DNA of 64,000 nt from Vespa crabro (Eukaryota > Arthropoda > Insecta > Hymenoptera > Vespidae). Position 1 is the stretch's first letter, and every line of letters begins with the position of its first letter. Of the stretch, positions 42,030 through 57,420 are shown one piece after another. Below the pieces are notes generated by a model. That model did no database searches. It was not told the origin of the DNA and worked only from the letters and a program-made list of their open reading frames with translations. A program made the translations under genes and the position numbers. The DNA lies in the NCBI RefSeq assembly GCF_910589235.1, contig NW_025813595.1, positions 5,782,501-5,846,500 of the forward strand, in the 5' to 3' direction.

Positions 42030-44889
42030 AGATATTGAAGATAATCACGACAATAATAATAATAATAATAACTATAATAATAACGATATTAACGTTAATA
42101 ACAATAATAATTTTAGTAATAATAACAATAATAACTATAATAACGATAACTACGATAATAACGATAATAATAATAACGATAATAACGATAATAACGATAA
42201 TAATATTAGTAATAGTAAGAATTATGACGATAATGACAATAATAATAGTAATAATAATAAAGATTATAACGATATTAATATTAATATTAATAACAATAAT
42301 AACGATAATTCAGATAATAACTATAATAATATTAAACATAATAATGATAATAGTAATCATAGTAATGACGATTATAATGATAATATCGATAATAATAATA
42401 ATAACAACGATAATGAAAACAATAACGATAATAACGATAATAATAATAACAATAAGCAAGATAAGAACAATACTAACGTTAATAACGATATTAATCAGAA
42501 TATTAATAACGATAAGAAGGTTAAGAATGAATAGAACGATAATAATAATAACAATAATAAAAATAATAACGATAAAAAAGACAATAAAAATAAAATTAAG
42601 TACGATAATAAAGATAATAAAGAGAATAACGTTAATAACGATAATAACGACAATAATAATATTAATAATCACTATAATAACGATAATAATGACAATAATA
42701 ATGATAATAAACACGATAATAACGACAATAATGACAATATTTATAATCATAAAGATAATAACGATTATAACGATAATAATAATAATAATAATGAAGATTA
42801 TAACGATATTAACGAAAATAACGAGAATAATTATAATAACGATAATAATAATAATAATAATAACAATAATAGCGATAATAACACTAGTAATAATAACGAT
42901 AAGAACGATAATAATGATAATAATTAAATAGCAATAACAATAATAATGATATGAACGATAATAACGATAATAATAATTATAACATCAACAAAAATGAGGA
43001 TGATATCTATGCCAACGTTAATAATAATAATAATAATAATAACAATAATAATGATAATAACGATAATAATAATAATGATAATAATAATAATAATAACGAT
43101 AATAACAATAATAACGACAATAATAATAATAATAATAATGATAATAGTAATAACGATAGTAACGTTAATAGTAATAATAATAAAATCAATAGAACCAATA
43201 ATAATAATAATGACGATATCAAAAATAATAATAATAGCGATAGTAACGATAATAACGATAATAACGATAATATCGATAAGAATAATAATAATATCATCGA
43301 TAATGTCGATAATTTATAAAAATAATAATAACAGAATAACGATAATAAAGATTGGTAAAGATAGTAATTATAAAAATAATAACAATATTACAATAATAGT
43401 GACAATATCGATAAAAACGGTAATAATAGTAGTAATAACAACAATCATAACAACAATAACGGGAATAACGATAATAACGATAATCAAAATAACGATAATA
43501 AAGTAAATAGTAATAATAATAGTAACGATAATGACGATAATAATGATAATAACAACAACGATAATTACGACAAATACGATAACAACGTTAATAACGTTAA
43601 TAAGGATAATAACGATAATAATAGTAGTAATATAAACAATAATAACAATATTAAAGATAATAACGGTAATAATATTAACGATAATAACGACAATATTAAG
43701 AGTAATTGTAACGATAAATACAATAATAACGACAACACAATGATACAATAAATGTAATTACGATAATATCTATATTAATAATAACATCATTAACAATAAT
43801 AACGATAAAAATACTTGTAATAATTACAATAACGACAATCATAACGATAGTAACGATATAACGATAACAAAATAACGAAAATAACGACAATAATAATAAA
43901 AATAATAACGATAATAATAATAATGAGAATAATAATAATAATTATAACTATAATTAATATAATAACAATAATAACGATAAGATCAATAATAATAATCATA
44001 ATAATAACAATAATAACGATTATAAAGATAATAACGAAAATAGTAATAATAATATTCACGATAATAAGGATAATAAGGATAATAATAATAATAATAATAA
44101 TTATAATAATAATAATAATATTAATAATAATAACAATAATAACGTTAAAATAGATAATAACGAGAATAACAATAGTAACAATATTTACGATAAACACGAT
44201 AATAACGACAATAGTAAAAACAAAAATATTATTAATAATAATTATGATAATATAGATAATATTAATAATAATAATAACGATATTAACGATATTACGTTTA
44301 TATTAATCACAATAAAAACGATAATAGTAATAATAATAATAACGATAATACGATAATAACGAAAATAATAATATTAATAATGAAATAACATCGATATTAA
44401 TGACAATAACGAATATAATAATAACATTAATAATTATAATAACGATAATAATGATAATGTCGATAATAACAAAAAACATAATAAAAATAATAATGAAAAT
44501 AATAGTAGCAACAGTAACAATATTAAAAATGAAAATGATATAACGATAATTGCGTTAATAATAGTAGTAATAAAAACAATAATAACAATGATAACGATAA
44601 TAACGATAATAACGATACAAATGATAATAGTGATAATATCGAGAATAATAATAATAATAATAACAAATAATAACGATAAGAACAATAATAATAAGAACAA
44701 TAATAACGGTAATACCGATAATAACTCAAATATTATCAAGAATAATAATGATAACAATGATAATAACGGATCCAGCAATATTAATAATAACGAAAAAAAG
44801 GATAATAACGATATTAATAATAATAATTATAAAGATAATGACGAAATTAACGATAATAAAGATAATAACAATAATAACGATAATAATAA

Positions 44890-45520
44890 TATTAATAATA
44901 ACCATAATAATTATAATAACGATAACAAAATTAATAATAACAATAAGAATAAATACGATATACATGTTAGTAACCGTAATAATAGTAGTAATAATAACAA
45001 TATAAACACTAATAAAGTAAATAACGATACTCACGATAATAATAATTACGATAATAACGTCATTATTAATAATAATAATATCGATGATAACGACAATATG
45101 GTTACATATAATAATAATAATAAGGATAATGACAATAATAACATTAATGACGATAATAGCAATAGTAACGATAATAACGATAAAAATAATGACAATAATC
45201 AAGATAATATCGATTATAATAATATCAATAATAATGATAATAACAACATTGAAAATAATAGAAATAATAAAGATAATAACGACACTTACGATTATAACGA
45301 TAATAATTATAGTAATAGTAACGATAATAACGATAAATACGATAATAATAATAAAAATAATAATGATTATAAAGTTAATAAAGATAATAACGATAAAAAT
45401 AATAATATTAACAATAATAACGATAATAACGTTAAAAATAATAATTATAATAATTATTATTATTACAACGATAATAAGGATAATAACGATAATAAAAATA
45501 ATACTAATAATAACAATAAC
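44890..45520 (+). repeat. Segmental duplication, copy B (partner 38725-39420)
   Basis: Colinear with copy A, as given there; substitutions and triplet-sized indels separate the copies. A shorter third copy of its middle part (AAGGATAATGACAATAATAA, ATTAATGACGATAATAGCAA) lies at 47683-47757. Confidence 0.78.
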
Positions 45521-48500
45521 GACAATATCGAAAATAACGATAACAATAATAATAATAATAACAATAAAAACGATAATAGTAATAATAATAACGATAATAA
45601 TAATAACACTATTAGCGTTAATATCGAAAATAATAATAATAGTAATGAAAATAATAACTACAATAATGATAATAACGATAATAGTAATAATAATAATATC
45701 GATAGTAACAATAATAACGATAATAATAGTAATAATTATAACAATAATAACAATAATAACGTGAATTAAGATTATGACGATAATAACGATAATAACGATA
45801 ATAACGACATTAATAATTAAAATAATTTCGATAATATGGATAAGAACAATTAGAACGATAATAGTAAAACAATAATAATAATAATAACGATAATTACGAC
45901 AATAGAAATAGCATTAAGTACGATAATAACGTTATAAGAGAATAACGGTACTAACGATAATAACGACAATAATAATAATAATAATAACGATAATATCGAT
46001 AATAATAATAATATCAATAACAACAATAACGATAAAAACGATAATAACGATTATAATAATAGCGATCATAACGATAACAACGATATAAAGGATAACAACA
46101 ATAATTACGTTAATAACAATAATATAGTAATAATAATAAATATAATAACGATATTAAAGTTACTAATTATAATAATAGTAACTATATTAACGATTATAAC
46201 GAAGATTATCATAAGAACTATAATAATATTAATAATAATAAAAATAATAACGACAATAATAATAATAATAATAATAATAACGATAAAAAGGATAATAACG
46301 ATAATAATAAGTGTAAAAATAACAATAATAACAATAATACCGATAAAAACAATAATAATAATAATTATATTAAAAATAATAACGAAAATTACAGTAATAA
46401 AGATAATAATAATAACGATATTAACGAAAACAACGATAATAAAAATAATAGCGACAATTTTAATAACGACAATAACGATAACAATAATAATAATAATATT
46501 TTTAGTAATAATAATAACGATAATGATGATAATAATAGTAATAATAATACCGATTATAACGAAAATAACGATAATGACGATAATAACAATAAAATTAAAA
46601 ATGTTAATCACGTAAATAATTAAATAGTAATAGCAATGATAAAGATAATAAGGATAATATTATTAATAATATTAATAACAATAATAAGGTCAATAAAGAT
46701 AATAACGACGATAATAATGATGATAATGACGATAATAATAATAATAATAATAACGATATAAACGATAATTACGATAATAATAGTAACAATAATAACGATT
46801 ATAAAGACAATAATCTTAATAACGATAATAACGATATAAAATGGAAAAATATTAACGATTATAAAGATAATAATAATAAAAATAAAAACGTTATTAACGG
46901 TAATAATGAAAATAATAATAACGATAAAAACAATAATATCGATAGTAATAATAATAGTAGTAATAACAATAATAACGATAATAAAGATAGTAACGATAAT
47001 ATCGATAATAACGATATTAATAATACCTAAAACGACGATAGTAATAATGTTAATAACGATACTAACGATAATAAAGATAATAATAATAACGATAGTAATG
47101 ATATAATTAATAATAATAATAACGATAATTACGATAATAACGATAATAATATTAACGATAAGAATTGCAATATTAATAATATTTATAACGATAATTACGA
47201 TAATAACAATAATAATAAAAAAAATAATAAAGATAATAACGATAATAACGATAATAATTTTAACGATAATAAAAATCATAATAATAACGATAATAATAAT
47301 AATAACGACAATAAAGGTAGCACCGATAATTACGATAATGTCGATAATAAAAATTCTAATAATAGTAACAATAACAACGATAATAACGATAATGACGATA
47401 ATAATAATAATAATAATAGTAATAATAATAAAAACGATAATAACGAAAATAACGATAATATTAATAACGATAATAACGATAATAACAATAATAGAAAGTA
47501 ATAATAACGTTAAAAACGATAACATCGATAATAATAATAATAATAATAACGTTCTTAACGATACAACGATAATAACGATAATAACTATAATACTAACAAT
47601 CATAATAAAGATAATAACGATAATGACGGCAATAAATATAATAATAATAATAACGACAATAACTATAATAACTATATTAATAATAATAAGGATAATGACA
47701 ATAATAACATTAATGACGATAATAGCAATAGTAACGATAATAACGATAAAAACGATAATAATAATGACAATAATAACAATGATAATAGTAATAATGATAA
47801 TAACGATAATAACCATTCTAATAACGATAATAACGATAATAACGATGATAACATTAATAATAATAATTATAATACCGTCAATAATAATAACAATATTAAC
47901 GATAATAACGATAATAATAATTTTAATAATAAAAATAATAACGATTATAATGATAATAAAGCTAATAACGATAATAATATTAAAAAATATAAACAATTAT
48001 AACGATAATAACGATAATGGTAGTAATGTTAATAATGATAAAAATGATATTTACGATAATAATAATAAGAATAATAAAGGTAAAAACAATACTAACGTTA
48101 TTAACGGTAATAATAATAACGATAATAACAATAATAGCAATGTTAACGATAACCATAATAAGGATAATAACGATAATATCGATAATTATAAGGACATTAT
48201 TATTGTTAATATCGATAATAATAGTAATAATAATATCGATAATATCGATAATAACGATGATATCGATAATAATAATAGTAATAAAAAAAAAGACGAGAAT
48301 AACGATAAACAGATAATAACGACAATAATAATGGTAATAGCACTAACATTAATAACGATAATAACGATACTAGTAGTAAAGTTAATGAAGATAAAAACGA
48401 TATTTACGTAAATAATAATAATAATTATAATGATAACAACGATATTAACGTTAATAACGAAAAAATATTAATTATAATAATAATAAGGATATTAACGATA

Positions 48501-50078
48501 GTATCGATAATAATAATAACATTTTTGTTGATAATATCCATAATAATAATAATAATAGTAATAAAAACAATAATAACGATAATAACGATAATAATAATGA
48601 TCATAATAACGATAATAGTAATAATAAAAATATCGATAGTAACAATAATAACGATATTTAAGATAATAACGATAATAATTATAATAATAATAAAGATAAA
48701 ACGATATTAACGTTAATAAAGATAATAATAACAGTATTAATAACAATAATATCAATAATATCGATAAGAAAGATAATAACTACAATAATAATAACGATAA
48801 TGACGGTATTATCGAGAAATACAATAAAAATATTAACGATAATATCGAAAATAATACTAATTATAAAAAAATGATAACGATAATAACTACTATATCAATA
48901 ATAATTGTAATAATAATAAAGATTACAACAATATTAACGATAATAACGATAATAATATTAACGATAATAACCACAATAGTAATAATAATAATAACGATAA
49001 TAACGATTATAACGAATATAACGATAATAATAGTAATAATATTAATAATAATAAAGATAATTAGTATATTAACGATATTAATAGTGATAATGTTAAAAAT
49101 AATAACGATAATAACGATAATAACGATAATGACGATAATAACGATAATAGCAATAATAATAATGACGATATTAACGATAATATCGATTATATTAATAAAA
49201 ATATTATCGGCAATTTCGATAATAATAATTATAACGATAAGCAACTTTAATATCGATAGTAATAGAAGTAATAATAATAATATTAAGAATAATATCTATA
49301 ATAACGATAAAGACGATAATAATTGTAGTATTAATAACATTAATAATAATAATAACGAAAATAACGATAATATCGATAATAGCGATAATAATAATAGGGA
49401 TATTAACGATAATATCGATAATAATAATAACAAAATTAAAGCTACTAACGATAATAATAATATTAACAGAAACAATAAAATTGATAATAACGATAAAAAC
49501 GATTATAATAATAACGATAATAGGGATAATAATAATAACAATAATAACGGTATGAAAGATAATAATAATAATAACGATAAAAAGGATTTGAACAATAATA
49601 ATAGTAGTAATAATAAAGATAATGACGATATTAAAGATTCCACGGATAATAATGATAACAATAATAACGATAATGACGATAATAATAGAAGTAATAATAA
49701 CATTATTAATAAAATAACTATAATAACGATAATAACGTTATTAATAGTAGTAATAATAACAGTAAAAACAATTATAAGGATAAAAACGATTTTAAGGATA
49801 ATAATAATAACGATAATAACAATATTATCGATAATAACAATAACTATTTTTACGATAATATCGATAATAATATTAACAAAAATAACGATAATAACGATCA
49901 TAACGATATATCGGTAATCATAAAAATGAAAATAACGATAATAATAATAATAACTATACTAATAAGAAAAATAATACTAACGATATAAACGAAAATAACC
50001 ACAATAATAGTAGAAATAATAACAATAATAACAATAATAACGTTATTAACGATATTAACGATAGTATTAGATTGATGA

Positions 50079-50086
50079 TTTTTTTT
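50079..50086 (-). other. E3 poly(A) tail
   Basis: Eight T residues on + between satellite-derived ATTGATGA and GATGGTCTAAG. Confidence 0.8.
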
Positions 50087-50364
50087 GATGGTCTAAGAAT
50101 GCCTAACTTTACGCACGGACCCAGGAACCCTAGAGGAACCCTTTACCAATTGGGTCCCCCGTTAAAGTCCCTGGAGTGTCGGCCTCACCGTTGGAATAGG
50201 CACTACCGACTAAACTCATATCCATCCTAGTGGCATGTTGACATCATCTCGTCACCTTCATGTGACATTACTTCGGGATGGTGCTACTACATCATATCCC
50301 ATTAATTGGACTCCCTCAATTCGGCTCTACGTGGCAGGAACCTGGAGCAACGTTGGTGGCACGT
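50087..50364 (-). other. E3 3' UTR
   Basis: About 278 bp, closest to the E1 3' UTR. The inverted repeat is CCAGGAAC (50121-50128) with GTCCCTGG (50167-50174), now with one mismatch. Confidence 0.75.
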
Positions 50365-53347
50365 CTATGGGCCGCCCATCTCCTTCTTCTTCTTATGTAA
50401 GAGCGCCCTCAAGTAGTAGGCAACCATGTTCCACTCCTTCTGCCCTCGCAGCATTTTTTCCACAATGTTTTCCGGCGAGATGTCTCCGAGCTCCTGCTCC
50501 AAGGCAAATCGTTCGGCGCTCCATCGTGCACATATGAAAAATGTGTGGTGGGCATCGTCGACGGTTGAATCGTCATAGGGGCCGTTGCCATCTGCTGCTT
50601 TCCTCATCTTTGCGAGGTAGGAGCTGAATAAGCCATGCCCTGTCAGGAATTGGGTGAGGTAGAAATCTACCTCTCCCGCCTGCAGGTATATCCAGTTCTC
50701 TAGCCGTCTGATGAGTCGGGAAGTCCATCTTCCCCTAGTTTCCTGCTCCCATCTATTTTGCCAGATCTCAATGCTGGTAGACCTGGTGAGCCATGATGCC
50801 TCCTCCTTACTCAAAACGAACCTCTGCTGGTGGACGAATTGTCTTTCCTGGGCTAGTAGATCTATCGGGATAACCCCCGCGACCACTAGTACCGCGGGCT
50901 CAGAGACCGTGCGGTAGGAGCAAGCGATTGGGAGAGCGCCCCTCCTGTACTGCCGCCATGCGCTTGCGGTATTGATCCTTTCGCAGCGCCTCGGCCCATA
51001 TTTCTGCGCCGTACAGCATCACTGCTTCGGCGGCACGCATCATTAGTTTCTGAATGCACGGCCGGTGACCGTTGACATCGGTCATGAATGTGCACAGAGT
51101 GGCAACTTCATTTGTAGCTTTGTCAGCTACCCTTAGTATATGGTGTCTGTAAGTGAGTTTGCAACTGATTATTACTCCTAGGTACCTGACAGACGTCTTG
51201 GTCTGGACCGTCGCATCTTCTACGGTGAAGCTGCGCAACGTGTTGATGCGCTTCTTCGTTAGTAGAACGACCTCTGTTTTCTGGGCTGCTAAGTATAGCC
51301 CGTGATCTTCCATCCGTGAGATGACTCTGCGCATGAACTGGTTGAGCAACAGCTGTGCCCCCTCCGTGTCTCTTGCAGTTATAACAACTACAATGTCGTC
51401 TGCATACCCAATCAAGAAAGCACCACCAGGGACTGCTGCACGTAGGATACCGTCGTAGAATATATTTCAGATACTCGGTCCTTGTATAGAGCCCTGAACA
51501 GCCCCCGATTTCAATTCCAATCTTCTTGGACCATCGCCAGTAATGTATTCCAGGAAGCGCTCGTTCAGGTTATCCCCGAGTATTCGGAGCAGGTACCACG
51601 GAACTCTGAAATTACGTTCGAGAGCTACCATTGCCATGTCCCACCTGACGGAGTTGATGGCATTTCTCACGTCTAAGGTGGCCAGCAGACACAAAGTGCG
51701 GGAATGGTGATTCCCGCGCTCCGTCATTTTTGCGGCCGTGACAATCTCCTGAATTGCGTAGATGGTGGAGAGGCCGGATCGAAATACATACTGGCAGGCA
51801 GCAAGATCCTCCACTGCCCTCTCGGCTGCGTGCAGCCCTGGCCTAAGCAGCTTCTCCAGGAGCTTGCCAGCCGTACCGAGCATACAGACAGGCCTGTATG
51901 ACGAAGCAGAATCTGCTGGATCCTTGCCCTTATTGATGAGCACAAGCCTCGCTTTCTTTCACATGGCGGGGAAGATGCCCTCCCTGAGGCAAATGTTGTA
52001 CATGCTTAGCAAGAGCTCAGGGTGACTCTGCGCGACGGCTTTAATTAATTCTGCTAGAAGTCCGTCAGGACTTGGAGCTTTCTTCTTCCGCATAGATGAT
52101 GCGGCCCTGATTAGCTCTTCTTCCGTAAATTGTGGCGCCTCTGTCATGCCAGGCGCAGCCATGCTAATCTCTCTCTTCGGCTGTGAGGGGAATAGTGTAT
52201 GCACTATGTAAGCCAACGTCCTCGCTTCTTGAGGGATTCCTTGCGTTCGAAACCCAGCCTTCGAGTGACGATCTGATACCCCACTCCCCAAAGATTCTGA
52301 TCGACTTCCAGGAACAGCTCCATCCAGGATCGTCATTGACTGGCCTTGTTGGACCACTTCAAAGCTTTTTTGAGCGCTTGATAGTCTGCAGCCAGGGGAG
52401 CAGCGTCGAGATCCCGTCTCTTTGCATGTTGTGCTAAACGGCGAAGCCTTAAGCACTTCTTACGAAGATCTACGATCTCGTTCGTCCACCAGTATGCAGG
52501 ACGCCTCTGCCGTTTCGTGCTATTCTTTGGCACCGCTATTGCGCAAGCCTTTTGGATGGGTTGCATAGTTGTTGCAGTAATCATCTTGGCTTGCGCTGAT
52601 GGCGATAGACTCGCGGATGCATTTTGAAGGGATCTCCATCCTTCTTCAATGACCGAAGACAGCTTCTCACGGTCCATTCTTGCAATGATCCACTGTGGGG
52701 GACGTTTTGCAATTGTCACGACTGGCCTCCTATCGTGTACATCGAAGAGGATGTACTGATGGTCGCCCCCGGTAATATCCTCTATTACACACCAGCCTGC
52801 GACTCTTGCCACAACTTGTTCGATCGCTTGAGAGACGTCCGGGATTGTCTCTCTGAAGCCAGGCCTACGGAAGGTAGGTGTCGAGCCCGTGTTGAGTACT
52901 GATTCCTCTAGTCTCGACACCAACTCCATGATTCGTATTCCTCTGGAATTGGGCCTGGTCCCCCCATTCGAGAGCTCTCTCATTGAGGTCTCCAGCCACA
53001 ATGAGATCCCCTTGCATTTCCCGCAGCGTGTCTTCCAGATCGTCCAGCTTAGTCTGGAAGTCGTCTATCCGGTCGATCGGGGTGAGATATACACTGACAT
53101 AAGTCGTTGAGTTGTGTCGCATCCAAACGTATCCGCATCCGGATCCTTTATCCTACAAATGTATTTGTCGGGGATCTGGGATCCAGATGTTCGCGGTGCC
53201 CAATTCGTCTGCGTACCATCCTAATCCCACTCTGTCCTGGTATTGTTCGCTGATTAAAACGATATCAGCTTGTTTTTCTAAACAGAGCTGGGTTTGGAAG
53301 TGCTGCGCTGTCCTGCTCCTATTGAGATTACCCTGAAGTACTCTCAT
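50365..53347 (-). pseudogene. E3 ORF2 pseudogene (endonuclease / reverse transcriptase), full length
   Basis: It runs from ATG 53347 (MRVLQGNLNRSRT) to TAG 50365 (ending KKEMGGP), about 994 codons, typical of R1-clade ORF2. In order: AP-endonuclease (VLISEQYQD; MQGDLIVAGDLNERALEWGD; STPTFRRPGFRE; catalytic-type DHQYILFDV), a basic linker (KRQRRPAYWWTNEIVDLRK), reverse transcriptase (KKKAPSPDGLLAELIKA; SSYRPVCMLGTAGKLLEKLL; GAVQGSIQGP; GYADDIVVVITARD near 51393-51410; SVRYLGVIISCKLTY; LYGAEIWAEAL), and a C-terminal zinc-finger-like region. Visible lesions: TAG after RQIHL (near 53152), a frameshift near 52965, TGA in PAM*KKAR (near 51956), TGA in GPSI*NIF (near 51466), and a frameshift near 50950. 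The zinc-finger motif reads GPYDDSTVDDAHHTFFIC. It is non-functional as it stands. Confidence 0.92.
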
Positions 53348-54380
53348 CCTGTTTTCCTCTTGTTGGCTATTACATGGGCGTCTTAGAAAGTTTTGCAAGC
53401 CCTTGATCCCGCCAAGAGTTTCTTATGTTCATCAACGCTAATGAAGCATAATAAGCAAGTAGGATCGCTGACCTTGCAGTCTTTGATCTTGTGCCCCGTC
53501 CCGCTGCAGAAATAGCAAAACTTATTGTAATCAGAGCCCTTGCACAAGGTGCTATAATGACCTTAGTTGAGATAGCGGTAGCATCTCTGCTTTTCGCCTG
53601 ACCTTGCAGCAGACGAAACCGACCAGCACTCAGCGGACCATTAAAAGTTTCGCAGCTGCTTCCTCTTCTAGTCTGACGATGGCCAGACGTTGTTGTCTCG
53701 CGTTGGGGTTCGTCAATATAACCTCTAGTTTCCCCGCATAGTCTGGCAGGGTCCTCTTTACGGCCTCCGCGACTTTCACCACCGATGTGCAGCAATCGCA
53801 GTCCCGCATCTCCAGCGTAGCTCTAAGGACCAGTTCCGTGATGCTGCTCGTTTCTCCATTTCCTTCTCTCAGGGTTTCTGCGAATCATACCCTGATATAC
53901 GCAGTGGTCTTCTTACGTCCTAGGAGAACCCCACCTGTTCTGGTCTGCTGGAACAATTTAACGTCTACCCCTGTTCCGCTGTTCTTGAAGAGCTGGTGGA
54001 TGGCTCCGACTACATCTGTGTATGATTTACCTTGCGCAGATTTCAGGAGGAACGCGTCCGGCTTTGTTCTCTTTCTCGGCCTGTTGTCCGATTTGCTAGG
54101 CTTTCTTTTCTCCTGCTGTTGGTGTTTCATCACCGTCGTCGCTGGTTTATCTTTATTTCTTCTCTTCTTATCAAACACCGTCCACTTGGTGGCTTCGGTC
54201 GTCGTCGTATATTGCCTTGGTCTTTTGATGCTTTCTTGAGGCAAATGCGGCGGGGTGTGGGTACTCTCTTAATTGCGCTAGCATCAGTTATACAATTTGC
54301 CAGAGGGCTCTGAGAAAATCGGTCGACGGTCCTCCCTCGCTTATAGTTCGAGATTTTTAAATGAACTCGAAGATGTCTGA
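53344..54380 (-). pseudogene. E3 ORF1 pseudogene, 5'-truncated (Gag-like)
   Basis: Only the middle and C-terminal parts of ORF1 remain. The truncated start still shows FLRALWQIV, matching FLRTLGQIL of E1. The basic region is open at 53885-54244 (ATKWTVFDKKRRNK, RPRKRTKPDAFLLKS). The knuckle region at about 53420-53570 reads, in its own frame, CYFCSGTGHKIKDC followed by CLLC of the third knuckle. ORF1 ends in the ATGA overlap with ORF2 at 53347-53344. Frame changes separate these parts. It was identified by alignment with E1 and E2. Confidence 0.82.
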
Positions 54381-56307
54381 GATAACATATCGATAATAAC
54401 GATAATGTCAATAATACTAACAACAATATTTGCGATAATAACGATAATAAAATAAATAATAAAAACAATAATATAGATAATGATGATAATAACGATAATT
54501 ATAATAATAATAATAATAAAAATGATAATAACAAAGATAACGATAAAAATAATAACGATAATGATGATAATAATAATAGTAATAATAATCTCGATAATTA
54601 GTATAATAACGATAATAATTATAACAATAATAACGATACCCACGGTTATAATGATAATAACCATAAGATTAATAATAATAATAACTAAAAAACGATAATA
54701 ACAATTAAAATTATAACATTAATAACGATAAAAAATATAATAACGTTAATAATAAAGACAATAATATCGACAACAACGATAAAAACGATAATAATAATAA
54801 CCATACTAACGAAAATATCGATAATAATAATTACTATGCTAAAGGTAATACCCGTAATAATAATAATAATAATAACAATAATAACGTTAATAACGATAAT
54901 AATAGAGATAATAATAGCAATAATAATAATAAAAAAGAAAATAACGCAATTAAAAATAGCAATACTAATAACTATGAAAAAATATTAACAATAATAGTAA
55001 CAATATTAACGATATTAAAGATATTAGTAATAATAATAATAACAATAATAACGATAATAACGATGTTATCTATAATAAGGGAAATAATAATAATAATAAT
55101 AAACATAATAATGATAATAATAATAACGATAATAACGATAATAACGATAATAAAGATAATATCGATAATAATGGTAATAGTAATAATAATATTAACGACA
55201 GTAACGATAATAACAATAATAATAGAATTATTGATAAGAATATTAATAAAAACAACGTTAATAACGAAATTAATTAATTTAATATAACAATAATATCGAT
55301 AGTATTAATAATAATAATAAAAATATTAACGATAATAACGGTAATAAAGACTATAATAATAACCATAATATAGATAATAAAGATAATAATGATAATAACG
55401 TTTATAATAGATGTATTAATAACAATCATAACACTAATAACGATAATAGCAATAATAATGATAATTACGATAATTGTAATAATAATAATCACAATAATAA
55501 CGTTAATAGCGACATCGAAGTTAATAATCAGAACAATAATAACTATAATAACGATAATAATGATAATATCGATAAAAATAATAATAATAATAACCTTTAA
55601 AAAATAATAACCATTATAACGATAATAATAACATTAATACTGATAACAATAAAAAATTAATAACGATAATAATGATAATAACGATTATAATAACAACAAT
55701 AATACCGATAATAGCAGTTATAATAATAACGATAATAATGATATTTACAATAATAATAATAACTATAATAAAGAAATGAATGATATTGTCTATAATAACG
55801 ATAGTAATAATAAAGATAATAACGATAATAACAATGTAAGGTTAATAATAATAAGAATAACGATAATATGGATAATATTAACAACAATATTAACGAAAAT
55901 ATTGATAATAATAATAGCGATAATAACGATATCAATGATAATAACGATAATTATGATAATAATAATAATAATAAAGTCGCTAATAATGATAATATCGATA
56001 ATAAAACTAATAACCATAATAACGAAAAAATTATAATAAGAATAACCATAATAATGATAAAAACGACAATAATATTACTACTAATAATAAAAATAATAAT
56101 AACGTTATTGACGAAAATAAGAATAATAGTAGTAGTAATAATATCAATATTGACAACAATAACGTTAATAACGATATTAAGGGTTATGACGATAACAATA
56201 ATAACAATAAAAACGATAATATTGATAATAGCGATAAAAATATTAACTATTTTAATGACAACGGTCATTATAATATAAATCATAATAACGTTAATAACGA
56301 CATAAAC

Positions 56308-56364
<57 letters not shown>
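56308..56364 (+). repeat. Pure (AAT)n tract
   Basis: About 19 uninterrupted AAT units, one of the two longest pure triplet runs in the window. Confidence 0.85.
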
Positions 56365-57420
56365 TATAATAATAATAATATCAATAATAATGATAAAAAT
56401 AAATTTGTATAATAACGATAATAATAATGGTAATGTTAAGAATAATAACAATAATAACAACAATAACAAATATGACGATAACAATATTATTAATAATTAT
56501 GTCAACAGTAATAATAATGATAACGATTATATCAATATTAACGATAAAAACGATAATAAATATAATAACGATAATGTCGATCATATCGATAATAATCCTA
56601 ATTATATTAAGGATAATATCAATAATAATAATAATAATAACAACAATAAAACGATAATAACGATAATAACGTCTATAATAATAAGGATAATAACGGTAAT
56701 AATGATAAGAATGATAGTAACGATAAAAATATATACGATGAAATCGATAACATCGATAATAATAATAACAATAATAACGATAATATCGATAATAATAATA
56801 ATAATAATAACGATAATAACGATAAAAACGAAACATACGATAATAGCGACAATAAAAAAAAATAATAGTAATAACAATAATAAAAATAATAACTATAATT
56901 ACGAAAGTAACGATTATAATAATTACGATAATAATAGTATTATTAATAACGATTGTAACTATATTTACGATAATAATAATAATAATAATAAAGATAACAA
57001 CGATATTAACAATAATAACGATAATAATAATAACAATAATAGTAATAATATTGATGATAATAATAATAATAATAATAATAGCAGTAATAACAATAATACC
57101 GATAATAACGATAATAATAATAACGATTATAACGATAATAATAATAATTATAATGAAGATAATAACGATACTTACGATAATATCGATAATAATAATAATA
57201 ATATTAACGATAATAATGATAATAATTTTAAACGATAATAGTTATCATAATAATAGCAGAAATAACGATAACAACGATATTAAAAATAAAAATAATAACG
57301 ATAATATAGATAATAATAATAAAATTAATAACGTTAATAACGATAATAACGATAATAACGTTGATAAAGGTAATAATAATATTAATTACAACGATAATAA
57401 CGATAATAATGATAATAATA

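Larger units (their letters stand above)
37431..50078 (+). repeat. Satellite block 3, degenerate 9-bp AACGATAAT array
   Basis: Same satellite and orientation. It begins right after the E2 5' end (TTAATAATACCG) and ends at the E3 A tail. It holds a diverged segmental duplication (38725-39420 with 44890-45520), a partial third copy (47683-47757) and a pure AAT tract (41987-42028). I see no gene or RNA. Confidence 0.95.
50079..54380 (-). mobile_element. E3: R1-clade-like non-LTR retrotransposon, family A, 5'-truncated
   Basis: Third and most complete family A copy for ORF2. The 3' end has an A tail of 8 (T8 on + at 50079-50086). The 5' part stops inside ORF1 near 54380, where homology to E1 (TAAATGAATTCGA region, about 18700-18725) runs into satellite. 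This is ordinary 5' truncation or a later deletion. All ORF2 domains are present over 2983 bp. Damage is limited to a few nonsense changes and two frameshifts, so this copy is the best guide to the family's ORF2. Confidence 0.93.

Noticed and set aside
53370..53795. Open frame of 141 codons in E3 as a separate small gene
   Set aside because: It is the wrong frame over the ORF1 knuckle region. The frame holding CYFCSGTGHKIKDC is the one shared with E1 and E2.
14743..54380. E1, E2 and E3 as products of duplication of one element-bearing satellite block
   Set aside because: Different 5' and 3' flanks, different internal deletions, a 5' truncation only in E3 and roughly 10-15% divergence by eye favour independent insertions. 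An ancient duplication is not fully excluded.
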